Shown here in pieces: positions 1 to 5,129 of a stretch of DNA of 8,386 nucleotides (positions within the stretch are counted from its first letter, which is position 1; the number at the start of each line of letters is the position of its first letter). Source of the stretch: Promethearchaeota archaeon (GTDB lineage Archaea > Asgardarchaeota > Lokiarchaeia > Sigynarchaeales > SOKP01); assembly GCA_014729315.1 (NCBI GenBank), contig WJKD01000221.1, forward strand, positions 1 through 8,386. The letters are read 5' to 3'. The notes beneath the pieces were generated by a model, which was given only the letters and a program-made list of their open reading frames with translations, was not told the DNA's origin and made no database searches. A program made the position numbers and the translations under genes.

Positions 1-59
1 ACAAAATCCAATTCCAACTTTACCATCCAATTCCAACTTTACCATCGCCGGGATTTTGT
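1..59. repeat. 19-bp tandem repeat within a longer inverted repeat
   Basis: The unit ATCCAATTCCAACTTTACC occurs twice head to tail (6-24 and 25-43), followed by the first three bases of a third copy (44-46). The block is bounded by a 9-bp inverted repeat, ACAAAATCC at 1-9 and GGATTTTGT at 51-59, so the transcribed strand could fold into a stem with a 41-base loop that holds both copies. Nineteen is not a multiple of three, which argues against a coding repeat. The window edge cuts the element, so more copies may lie to the left. Confidence 0.6.
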
Positions 60-60
60 C

Positions 61-200
61 TCCTAAAAGCCCGCTACTGAATTTTACAGGGACTCGAACG
101 GATGGACTCAAAGGGTGATGAAACACCCGACGTTCACGTTTCAGAACGCGTATCAAAACCGAGAACCCTTCGTGCTCGACTTCAAACCGTTTTAATTACT
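61..200 (+). ncRNA. GC island with three hairpins, possible structured RNA
   Basis: By hand count 60 of 120 bases over 61-180 are G or C, well above the AT-rich surroundings. Three short perfect stems follow one another: GGGTG/CACCC (113-117 with 124-128), CGTTC/GAACG (131-135 with 144-148) and CGAG/CTCG (160-163 with 175-178). A pyrimidine tract with runs of six and eight T follows within 200-223 on the + strand, as at archaeal terminators. GC-rich islands in AT-rich archaeal genomes are often stable RNAs. I could not match it to tRNA, SRP RNA, RNase P RNA or a box C/D RNA. A competing reading is a minus-strand open frame running from 195 off the left edge (65 codons). It has no ATG before codon 51 and its arginine codons are all CGN. 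The strand is therefore tentative. Confidence 0.3.
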
Positions 201-223
201 ATTTTTTCCTTTTTTTTCTTTGT
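200..223 (+). terminator. T-rich tract after the GC island
   Basis: Pyrimidine-rich + strand stretch with runs of six and eight T, ending a possible transcript from the GC island. Archaeal RNA polymerase terminates on T-rich non-template tracts, so this is a plausible terminator, though no transcript is proven here. Confidence 0.35.
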
Positions 224-287
224 ATTCTAAGGTTTTTTCGATTTGTCGTTGGTACCAAAAATTGCCCGCCTTACCCCTTTCGTTTCG

Positions 288-313
288 TTTAGATCATATC
301 CCTATGATCTAAA
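288..313. repeat. Perfect 11-bp inverted repeat with 4-base loop
   Basis: TTTAGATCATA (288-298) is the exact reverse complement of TATGATCTAAA (303-313), separated by the loop TCCC. It is the strongest perfect hairpin I noticed in the window. It lies about 65 bases after the T-rich tract and far from any start codon. It could be a terminator stem, a protein-binding dyad or the scar of a mobile element. No run of T follows it directly, which makes an intrinsic terminator less likely. Confidence 0.65.
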
Positions 314-498
314 GGTCAAGACACTTCCTCTAAAAAAATATTAATTTTATGCAAAAGGACTTGGAAAAACGATTCTTTAACTTTTTAGCTGTGTTGGATG
401 CGATTGCAGGGTTTTAACGTTACATTATTAGATTTTAATTCTGTTTTTAACTAAAAATGTTTTTTTTAAACATTAAATCAATTTGTCTAATCCAAAAT

Positions 499-508
499 CT
501 TTTTATAC
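499..508 (+). promoter_or_regulatory. TATA-like promoter element upstream of the longin/TPR-like gene
   Basis: CTTTTTATAC matches the archaeal TATA pattern well and is the best such site in the region. It would put transcription start near 530 and leave a leader of about 150 bases that contains the tandem array. A weaker alternative, CTATAATC, ends 24 bases before the ATG at 680 and would give a leaderless message. Confidence 0.4.
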
Positions 509-549
509 GAAATAGATAAAATTTAAATTTTAAATTTAAATTAACATTT

Positions 550-641
550 AAAATAAAAAACTATTAACAATCAAAATAAAAAACTATTAACAATTAAAAT
601 AAAAAACTATTAAAATTTAAAATAAAATACTATTAACTCAA
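550..641. repeat. Four tandem copies of a 23-bp AT-rich unit
   Basis: A unit beginning AAAATAAAAAACTATTAA and 23 bases long repeats at 550-572, 573-595, 596-618 and 619-641. Copies 1 and 2 differ only at the last base. Copies 3 and 4 have drifted, mostly near the 3' end. The array ends 38 bases before the start codon at 680. It may be a set of binding sites spaced at about two helical turns, or slippage-generated sequence. It is followed by no Shine-Dalgarno motif. Confidence 0.7.
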
Positions 642-679
642 TAATACACCTATAATCAATCAAAATTAAAAGAGTTCTT

Positions 680-1600
680 ATGCCAGTTGCTATCTTTTTA
701 TATGAAATCGATAAATCATTTGGACCGAATTTGATTGCTAGCTACTATTTAACTAATGTAAAGGCAACGCAAGAGATACTAAGAAACTTAGTTGAAAAAC
801 ATACGAAAAAAGATCTCTGCGACGCAACAATTACGAAAGATAATTATAGATATTACTCGAGCGAAATTGATGCTGAAAATACTAAAAAAAACTTATATCT
901 TGGATTTATATTAAAGGAAGAAGAAGATCTTGTATCTTTGAAGAGTCTTTTTGAAAAAATTGAAGGAAAAATTATTGAGAATTTTACAACGGATAAAAGA
1001 AAATTAGAACAAACCCTAAAAGAAATTATGACTTCAATATTAGATTTAATGGAAAAACTCAAGGAACCAGAAATAATAAAACAAACAATAAACGAAAAAA
1101 CAAAACAAATGCTTGACGAGGGTAAATTACAAGAAGCGCGAGAGTTGATTGACTTAGGAGAAAAAATTCCTGAAAAACTAGCAGAAGAAGTCACCTTAGC
1201 AGAACAATATCGAAATAATCAAGATTACAAGAAAGCTAAAAAATCGTATTTTAAAGCAGCCGAATTAGCTGAACAGATTCAAGAATTTGAAATGGTTGAT
1301 CTCTTACGTAAAAAAGGGGAAAAGGTAGGAGATTTGCCCTCTTACTTAAAAGAACAAGATTCAATTAATAAAGACATTCAAAAGATACTTAGCGATCTAG
1401 AAGGAAGAGAATTGAATCTCTATGAGGAAGTTGTTGGACTTATTAACGAGAATATTAAGATATCAAATAATTTAGACGACAATGAATTCATAGGAGTGTT
1501 AGAAAAACTGAAAAATTATTGCCGCAGTGCATTGAGAAAAGCAAACGAACTAAATCGTTTAGATGAAGAGATTCTTAAAATTCTCGAGGAAGAATTTTAA
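680..1600 (+). CDS. Longin-like N-terminal domain protein with TPR-like C-terminal helices
   Basis: A soluble 306-aa protein with no signal peptide or membrane segment. Residues 1-102 alternate predicted strands and helices: a hydrophobic first strand (VAIFLYEID), an FGPN turn, a helix around 28-40, further strands near 48-61 and 71-79, then an amphipathic helix at 84-101. This order resembles the longin/SNARE-like domains frequent in Asgard archaea, often linked to small GTPases and trafficking in eukaryotes. Residues 103-300 are strongly helical and charged. The part at about 142-216 looks like two TPR-type hairpins (the DYKKAKKSYFKAAELAE stretch is typical), and the rest looks coiled-coil. 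The ATG at 680 is the first in frame and starts directly with the predicted first strand; no Shine-Dalgarno is seen. It is the first gene of a co-directional run with two 7-TM genes, but a T-rich gap suggests a separate transcript. The longin reading is by pattern only. Confidence 0.5.
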   Translation: MPVAIFLYEIDKSFGPNLIASYYLTNVKATQEILRNLVEKHTKKDLCDATITKDNYRYYSSEIDAENTKKNLYLGFILKEEEDLVSLKSLFEKIEGKIIENFTTDKRKLEQTLKEIMTSILDLMEKLKEPEIIKQTINEKTKQMLDEGKLQEARELIDLGEKIPEKLAEEVTLAEQYRNNQDYKKAKKSYFKAAELAEQIQEFEMVDLLRKKGEKVGDLPSYLKEQDSINKDIQKILSDLEGRELNLYEEVVGLINENIKISNNLDDNEFIGVLEKLKNYCRSALRKANELNRLDEEILKILEEEF

Positions 1601-1615
1601 TAGCTTTAAATTTAG

Positions 1616-1656
1616 TTATTAGGATCTCTTCTTAATTTTCACCCTTTCTAATTCTT
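1616..1656 (+). terminator. Pyrimidine-rich tract after the longin/TPR-like gene
   Basis: Several T and C-T runs (for example TCTTCTTAATTTTC and CCCTTTCTAATTCTT) follow the stop codon and precede the next TATA box. This fits archaeal T-tract termination and separates this gene from the 7-TM gene. Confidence 0.35.
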
Positions 1657-1670
1657 ATGACTTAAACAAA

Positions 1671-1682
1671 AAGCTTTTAATT
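1671..1682 (+). promoter_or_regulatory. TATA box of the first 7-TM gene, leaderless type
   Basis: AAGCTTTTAATT lies with its TTTTAA core ending 23 bases before the ATG at 1704, which predicts transcription starting at or next to the start codon. No Shine-Dalgarno is present between them. The same arrangement precedes both paralogs. Confidence 0.55.
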
Positions 1683-1703
1683 TGAATAACTAAAAACCTA
1701 TTT

Positions 1704-2423
1704 ATGGTGGCAGTAAATAGTTTAGAATATAATACACTTCTTATTCTTACAATAATTCTTTTGGCAATTAAACTAACGTTAATTATCTTTCTTTCCTGGA
1801 AAATTGTCGACAGAACCAAAAAAGAGGGTAAGTTGTCGTTCGATTTTATAGTTTCGGTCTTGATTTTATTTCTTTCCTTGTTTCTTTCTCGTATTTTATA
1901 TTCATATTTCGATTTTGTGTTGACTCAATTCGATCCTGATAAATTTTATCTCGTTCCTAATATCTATGTATGGAAAATCGCAAATTTTATCTCTCAATTT
2001 GGTATATGTGTAGTCCTTTTTTATATTGATAGAAAAGTGCTTGAGTTTAGATTTAAAGGAATATTTTCTTATCTTTTGTTTTTCGCGGGTATCGCGCAAT
2101 TCTTTTATCCCATAAACACTTTTACCGATTTTCAAGTAGCTTCCGCTATAGGAGCCTTAGCTCTTTTCGTAGTCCTAATTCTACCGGTTCTTTTTATTTA
2201 CATCGGAATCAAATCCGAAAAACACCGACTGGTTATGATTATTATCACCATAGGTACAATTTTATATATGGTTGGCGCTAACCTTCAAAGTGAATTTATC
2301 TTAGCCCCACTAAAAATAATATTCGGAGAAAATATTCAAATCACCTTCTATATCCTTTCCCTTGTATTTAAACTCACTGGTTTGAGCTGTATCTCCTACG
2401 GCTCAACAAAGTTTTACATGTAG
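1704..2423 (+). CDS. 7-TM membrane protein, paralog 1 of 3
   Basis: A 239-aa integral membrane protein of unrecognised family. Seven hydrophobic segments lie at about 10-36, 46-70, 86-108, 117-136, 146-169, 177-197 and 212-235. Positive charge concentrates in the loops after TM1 (DRTKKEGK), TM3 (DRKVLEFRFKG) and TM5 (KSEKHR), so the N-terminus is predicted outside and the C-terminus inside. Family-wide features include SFDF after loop 1, SR in TM2 (R63), F-D-P in the outer loop, W90-K91 at TM3, FKGIF at TM4, YP after TM4, IQ before TM7 and FKLTGLS in TM7. K23 (TM1) and K223 (TM7) are buried lysines also found in the other two copies. This copy is the most divergent: TM7 ends in a polar C-S-T-containing tail and loop 5 lacks the KTP..RKS motif. 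Possible roles are receptor, sensor or carrier; none is proven. It has its own leaderless-type promoter. Confidence 0.75.
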   Translation: MVAVNSLEYNTLLILTIILLAIKLTLIIFLSWKIVDRTKKEGKLSFDFIVSVLILFLSLFLSRILYSYFDFVLTQFDPDKFYLVPNIYVWKIANFISQFGICVVLFYIDRKVLEFRFKGIFSYLLFFAGIAQFFYPINTFTDFQVASAIGALALFVVLILPVLFIYIGIKSEKHRLVMIIITIGTILYMVGANLQSEFILAPLKIIFGENIQITFYILSLVFKLTGLSCISYGSTKFYM

Positions 2424-2459
2424 CGCCTAATAATACTATTAATTTAATATCATCATCAT

Positions 2460-2478
2460 ATTCTTATTTTTAATTCTG
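2460..2478 (+). terminator. T-rich tract after paralog 1
   Basis: ATTCTTATTTTTAATTCTG, containing a run of five T, lies 37 bases after the stop codon and upstream of the promoter of paralog 2. A plausible archaeal terminator; the evidence is composition only. Confidence 0.3.
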
Positions 2479-2511
2479 AACTCAATGGAAGGGATGAAAA
2501 TGTATTTTTAG

Positions 2512-2526
2512 AAAAGCTTTAAATAA
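2512..2526 (+). promoter_or_regulatory. TATA box of the second 7-TM gene, leaderless type
   Basis: AAAAGCTTTAAATAA has its TTTAAA core (2518-2523) ending 25 bases before the ATG at 2548. It shares the AAGCTTTWAA core with the box of paralog 1, and no Shine-Dalgarno follows. Each paralog thus appears to be transcribed separately. Confidence 0.55.
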
Positions 2527-2547
2527 GTAGAAGTTTATCAAATAATT

Positions 2548-3267
2548 ATGGCTTTACAACCCGGTACCTTTGAATTCCAATTGTTTTTTGGTTTAACGAT
2601 TGTATTACTGATTTTTAAACTTCTTGTTGCGGCACTACTATTTCTCCAAGTCCTTAGAAAGACAAAAGAAACGGGAAAGTTTTCGTTCGACTTTCTCTTT
2701 AGCATGTTTATTTTGATGATTTGCCTGTTTTTTAGTAGATTGATATTTCTATTCTACGATTATTTCTTCACAAGATTTAATCCAGACACCTTTCATAAGG
2801 AACCTAATGTTTTACTCTGGAGATTTGCTATGATAATCAGCATTCTTGGGTACGCGATACTCCTCTTTGTTTTAGATAAGAAAGTACTTGGCTTCAAGTT
2901 TAAGGGTATCTTTACTTACATCATGATCATTGCCATTATTCTAATTGCGGTCTATCCAGTGAGTACTCCAACAGATTTCATTGTCTTATCGGGCTTTGGA
3001 GCAGTAGGAGCAGTTTCAGCACTAATAATAATCTTTATATTCCTCTACATTGCGATTAAAACTCCTGGTCTTAGAAAATCCTCGTTAATGATTTCTATTG
3101 GGGTTTTAATTTATGCGATTGGTGCTATCTTAGTCTTACAACCAATTGTCGCTCCTCTTAGAGCTGCCTACGGTAACGATATTCAAACTCTTATGTTCGG
3201 TCTGTTTTTCTTGTTTAAGATGGTGGGTTTAGGTTTATTTGCTTACGGCGTTTTGAAATTTCAGTAA
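2548..3267 (+). CDS. 7-TM membrane protein, paralog 2 of 3
   Basis: A 239-aa membrane protein of unrecognised family. Predicted segments lie at about 10-36, 46-70, 88-109, 119-137, 146-170, 178-198 and 213-236. The positive loops after TM1 (RKTKETGK), TM3 (DKKVLGFKFKG) and TM5 (KTPGLRKS) predict N-out, C-in. By ungapped hand alignment it matches paralog 3 at about 126 of 239 positions, best at loop 1-TM2, loops 3 and 5, and TM6-TM7. Buried or membrane-edge charges K24 (TM1), R64 (TM2), W91-R92 (TM3 entry), D71 (TM2 exit) and K224 (TM7) are kept in paralog 3. K224 lies in the middle of TM7, in a helix that starts DIQTLMF and continues FKMVGLGL. The topology and a TM7 lysine recall microbial rhodopsins, but the TM3 acid/threonine pattern and the TM7 aspartate of rhodopsins are absent, so I do not call it one. 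It converges with the CxxC protein gene. Confidence 0.8.
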   Translation: MALQPGTFEFQLFFGLTIVLLIFKLLVAALLFLQVLRKTKETGKFSFDFLFSMFILMICLFFSRLIFLFYDYFFTRFNPDTFHKEPNVLLWRFAMIISILGYAILLFVLDKKVLGFKFKGIFTYIMIIAIILIAVYPVSTPTDFIVLSGFGAVGAVSALIIIFIFLYIAIKTPGLRKSSLMISIGVLIYAIGAILVLQPIVAPLRAAYGNDIQTLMFGLFFLFKMVGLGLFAYGVLKFQ

Positions 3268-3309
3268 ATATTGACTAATAATATATTAAACCAAAAAATT
3301 AACTTCTTT

Positions 3310-3345
3310 CATTTTTTTTTATCCTTTCCCAAATCTATAAGATTT
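3310..3345. terminator. Terminator region between convergent genes
   Basis: A run of nine T (3312-3320) follows the stop codon of paralog 2 on the + strand. Next to it is a small perfect dyad, AAATCT (3331-3336) and AGATTT (3340-3345), with a 3-base loop. The opposing gene ends at 3384. The T run fits archaeal termination for the + transcript; the dyad could serve either strand. Confidence 0.45.
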
Positions 3346-3383
3346 GCTGTTTCTAAGACTAAGAGATGTACCTTTTTTTCTAT

Positions 3384-4238
3384 TTAGAAAATAGTTTTCA
3401 GAACTAACTTCATGCTCGTGGGAACTTTTTCTTTAAAATTATTTTCTACGATGTCGAATAGAAACTTGAGATAAACTGGTGTGATCTTTATCTGATATTT
3501 GTCTTGTAGTTCGCTATTTAATATATTAATATCAAGTTTTTCTTCCCCTTTATCTCTCAGTTTTTTGGCAATGAAATTAGAAAATTCAAAAGCTTTTTGA
3601 ATTTCATTCCTAATCAAAAAAAGACTCATTTTGTCATCGAGCTCTTCAAAAAATTGCTGAACGATTCTCCGTTCAATCGGTATGTTTTTAGGATTGATTA
3701 TTTTTCTTCTATCATTTAATAGTTCATTTTTACCGATCACCAAAGATTTTTTATAATCTTTTCTATTATTCTCGTATTCCTCGGTGGATACTATAGCCAT
3801 ATCAATTTTAAAGGATTTTTTGGTTGAATTGATTAAGAAATTAGATAATGTATCAATTAATCTTTCGTTATCAAGGACAATAATTATTTTTTCACCAAGA
3901 AACACCCCTCTTAAGATAAATGCTAATATTGTAGGTGATATATTTAACTTTATTAAATCAATATTTATCCCGTACTTAGTTAAATCCTCGTCTGTTATCA
4001 TTCCTTCTTCAGAAGATTCTTCAAGGAAGAGTTTTGGAAGATCAATCTGAAAATCTGCGGTAAAATAATCTCTTATGTTTAAATTTTTATCGACGTAGAC
4101 AATAAATGAATCAGAACAGATTGTTCCTTTTGCGATATTTATTGCAACTAATCCTCTTGGTGCATTTTTTAAAATAGTCTCAGAAACTTCTATTTCGCCT
4201 TTTTTCCTACATACGGGACATATCACTTTGATATTCAT
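3384..4238 (-). CDS. Uncharacterised CxxC (zinc-ribbon-like) N-terminal protein
   Basis: A 284-aa soluble protein. It opens with a CPVC knuckle (C7, C10) followed by RKKGEIEVSE, then a GL..I.I..G.IC block with C41 and the SF.VYVDKN..IRDY stretch (44-58). This N-terminal block resembles one I associate with several Asgard proteins of unknown function, in which a CxxC knuckle precedes a small beta domain. Only three cysteines are visible, so a complete four-cysteine zinc site is not shown. Residues 100-172 read as a Rossmann-like module (GEKIIIVLDN strand, helix, IDMAIVSTEEY strand, LVIGK strand) without a Walker A motif. Residues 188-284 are mostly helical and could hold a winged-helix-like fold. 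It starts at the first ATG, with a TATA element (4261-4276) 22 or more bases upstream and no Shine-Dalgarno. It is divergent from 7-TM paralog 3 and convergent with paralog 2; a regulatory or signalling partner role is only inferred from position. Confidence 0.6.
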   Translation of the reverse strand: MNIKVICPVCRKKGEIEVSETILKNAPRGLVAINIAKGTICSDSFIVYVDKNLNIRDYFTADFQIDLPKLFLEESSEEGMITDEDLTKYGINIDLIKLNISPTILAFILRGVFLGEKIIIVLDNERLIDTLSNFLINSTKKSFKIDMAIVSTEEYENNRKDYKKSLVIGKNELLNDRRKIINPKNIPIERRIVQQFFEELDDKMSLFLIRNEIQKAFEFSNFIAKKLRDKGEEKLDINILNSELQDKYQIKITPVYLKFLFDIVENNFKEKVPTSMKLVLKTIF

Positions 4239-4260
4239 ACTATTTTACCTTGTCGCTTTG

Positions 4261-4276
4261 TATTAAATAATAAAAA
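4261..4276 (-). promoter_or_regulatory. TATA box of the CxxC protein gene
   Basis: On the minus strand this reads TTTTTATTATTTAATA, with its near end 22 bases before the ATG at 4238, so a very short leader or leaderless message is expected. It abuts the dyad at 4275-4294. Confidence 0.45.
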
Positions 4277-4294
4277 AGTTTGATAATAAACTTT
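4275..4294. promoter_or_regulatory. 7-bp dyad between divergent promoters, possible operator
   Basis: AAAGTTT (4275-4281) and AAACTTT (4288-4294) form a perfect inverted repeat around GATAAT. It touches the TATA element of the minus-strand gene and lies about 40 bases upstream of the TATA box of 7-TM paralog 3. A dimeric regulator bound here could affect both divergent genes. No regulator is identified, and dyads of this length arise by chance in AT-rich DNA. Confidence 0.35.
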
Positions 4295-4330
4295 CCTTAA
4301 TTCCCAATATTCAAAATCGATATACAAAAA

Positions 4331-4340
4331 GATTTTAATA
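4331..4340 (+). promoter_or_regulatory. TATA box of the third 7-TM gene, leaderless type
   Basis: GATTTTAATA, preceded by an A run, has its TTTTAA core ending 24 bases before the ATG at 4362. Spacing and absence of a Shine-Dalgarno match the other two paralogs. Confidence 0.5.
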
Positions 4341-4361
4341 AATTGAAAAAATATCAAAACT

Positions 4362-5084
4362 ATGGCTTTAGTACCTAACTCTTTCGAATATAATCTACTA
4401 CTATGGCTTGTTATTGTATTAATCGGCGTCAAAATCTTATTAACTCTTTATTTTGGAATTACCTTAATTAAGAAAAGGAAACAAACCGGTAGAATCTCGT
4501 TTGATTTTACGTTTGGGATGTTTATCTTAATGCTGTGTCTAGCAATTTCTCGGATCCTCTTTTTATATTACGATTTTTTCTTAACTGAATTTGATCCAGA
4601 AACCTTCGCAGATCCTATTAATGTTTTAGTATGGAGAATTGCGATGATATTCTACGCAATAGGTTACGCATCTGTTTTATTTGCAATTGATAAGTCAATT
4701 CTCGATTTCAAATTCAAAGGAATATTTGCATATATCACAATCGCAATATTAATTATCCAACTGGTCTATCCCATTAGAACACTCCAAGATTTTGTGTTTG
4801 TCAATACGCTCGGCTCTGTAGGTCTTCTAGTCGCAATCGTCATTCCGATAATTTTTATATATCTCGGTATCAAAACCCCTACCCTACGTAAATCTGCTTT
4901 CATGATCGCTATTGGGAGCATATTATTCGCTATTGGTGCAATGCTAGTAGTCCAATCTATACTTGAACCCTTGAGAGAAGCTTTTGGAACTGATATCCAG
5001 ATTTTGATGTTTTTGTTATTCTTTATATTTAAGATAACAGGATTAAGCTTATTCTCGTATGGAGTTTTAACTTGGAAGTTATAA
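4362..5084 (+). CDS. 7-TM membrane protein, paralog 3 of 3
   Basis: A 240-aa membrane protein that aligns without gaps to paralog 2 over almost its full length, with about half the residues identical. Seven segments occupy about 10-36, 46-70, 88-109, 119-137, 146-170, 178-198 and 213-236. Basic loops after TM1 (KKRKQTGR), TM3 (DKSILDFKFKG) and TM5 (KTPTLRKS) give N-out, C-in. K24, R64, W91-R92, D71 and K224 sit at the same positions as in paralog 2; TM7 contains FKITGLS. The outer loop before TM7 (LEPLREAFGTDIQ) is more acidic than in the other copies, which may alter a ligand or partner site. It was probably separated from paralog 2 by the CxxC gene on the opposite strand, from which it diverges across 123 bases. 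It converges on the ATPase gene with only 45 bases between stop codons. Function unknown. Confidence 0.8.
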   Translation: MALVPNSFEYNLLLWLVIVLIGVKILLTLYFGITLIKKRKQTGRISFDFTFGMFILMLCLAISRILFLYYDFFLTEFDPETFADPINVLVWRIAMIFYAIGYASVLFAIDKSILDFKFKGIFAYITIAILIIQLVYPIRTLQDFVFVNTLGSVGLLVAIVIPIIFIYLGIKTPTLRKSAFMIAIGSILFAIGAMLVVQSILEPLREAFGTDIQILMFLLFFIFKITGLSLFSYGVLTWKL

Positions 5085-5129
5085 GTTAAATCAATAAAAA
5101 TTAAAAATCTTTTTCTTCTATTATTTCCG
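5085..5129. terminator. Probable bidirectional terminator between convergent genes
   Basis: The 45-base gap contains T-rich sequence on the + strand (ATCTTTTTCTTCTATTATTT, within 5107-5127) and A-rich sequence at 5089-5106 that gives T runs on the minus strand. Each transcript therefore meets T-rich non-template DNA just after its stop codon, which fits overlapping archaeal terminators. Confidence 0.45.

Larger units (their letters stand above)
201..679. other. Long AT-rich intergenic region without a supported gene
   Basis: About 480 bases with no convincing coding region. It holds an 11-bp perfect hairpin (288-313), a TATA-like box (499-508), AT-only palindromic sequence (519-542) and a four-copy 23-bp tandem array (550-641). 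A 22-codon ATG frame at 349-417 exists, but it has no ribosome-binding site or recognisable similarity and is not annotated as a gene. The region most likely acts as the upstream regulatory region of the gene at 680. Confidence 0.6.

Noticed and set aside
85..105. Minus-strand CGTTCGAGTCC, very like a tRNA T-loop (B box)
   Set aside because: The flanking bases do not pair as a T-stem beyond the first pair, and no D arm, anticodon arm or acceptor stem can be drawn around it.
115..121. GTGATGA, a perfect box C of a C/D guide RNA
   Set aside because: No CTGA box D lies at a suitable distance downstream, and the motif is better explained as part of the GGGTG/CACCC hairpin.
1..195. Minus-strand open frame of 65 codons running off the left edge
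   Set aside because: No ATG before codon 51, unusual all-CGN arginine use, an out-of-phase 19-bp repeat inside it and no recognisable motif. Kept only as an alternative to the RNA reading.
102..230. Plus-strand ATG frame of about 42 codons over the GC island
   Set aside because: Its second half is only the T-rich tract read as leucine and phenylalanine; no ribosome-binding site.
349..417. 22-codon ATG frame with an amphipathic look
   Set aside because: Too short to judge, no ribosome-binding site or placed promoter, and no similarity that I recognise.
550..641. CRISPR array
   Set aside because: The 23-bp units are directly contiguous with no spacers and no cas genes are present.
2548..3267. 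Calling the 7-TM proteins microbial rhodopsins
   Set aside because: The TM7 lysine and topology are suggestive, but the TM3 proton-acceptor region, the TM6 aromatic pattern and the TM7 aspartate of rhodopsins are missing and the lysine is offset by one in the ungapped match.
4235..4432. Minus-strand 65-codon frame across the divergent promoter region
   Set aside because: It overlaps the start of 7-TM paralog 3 and the promoter of the CxxC gene, has no motif and low-quality composition; a shadow frame.
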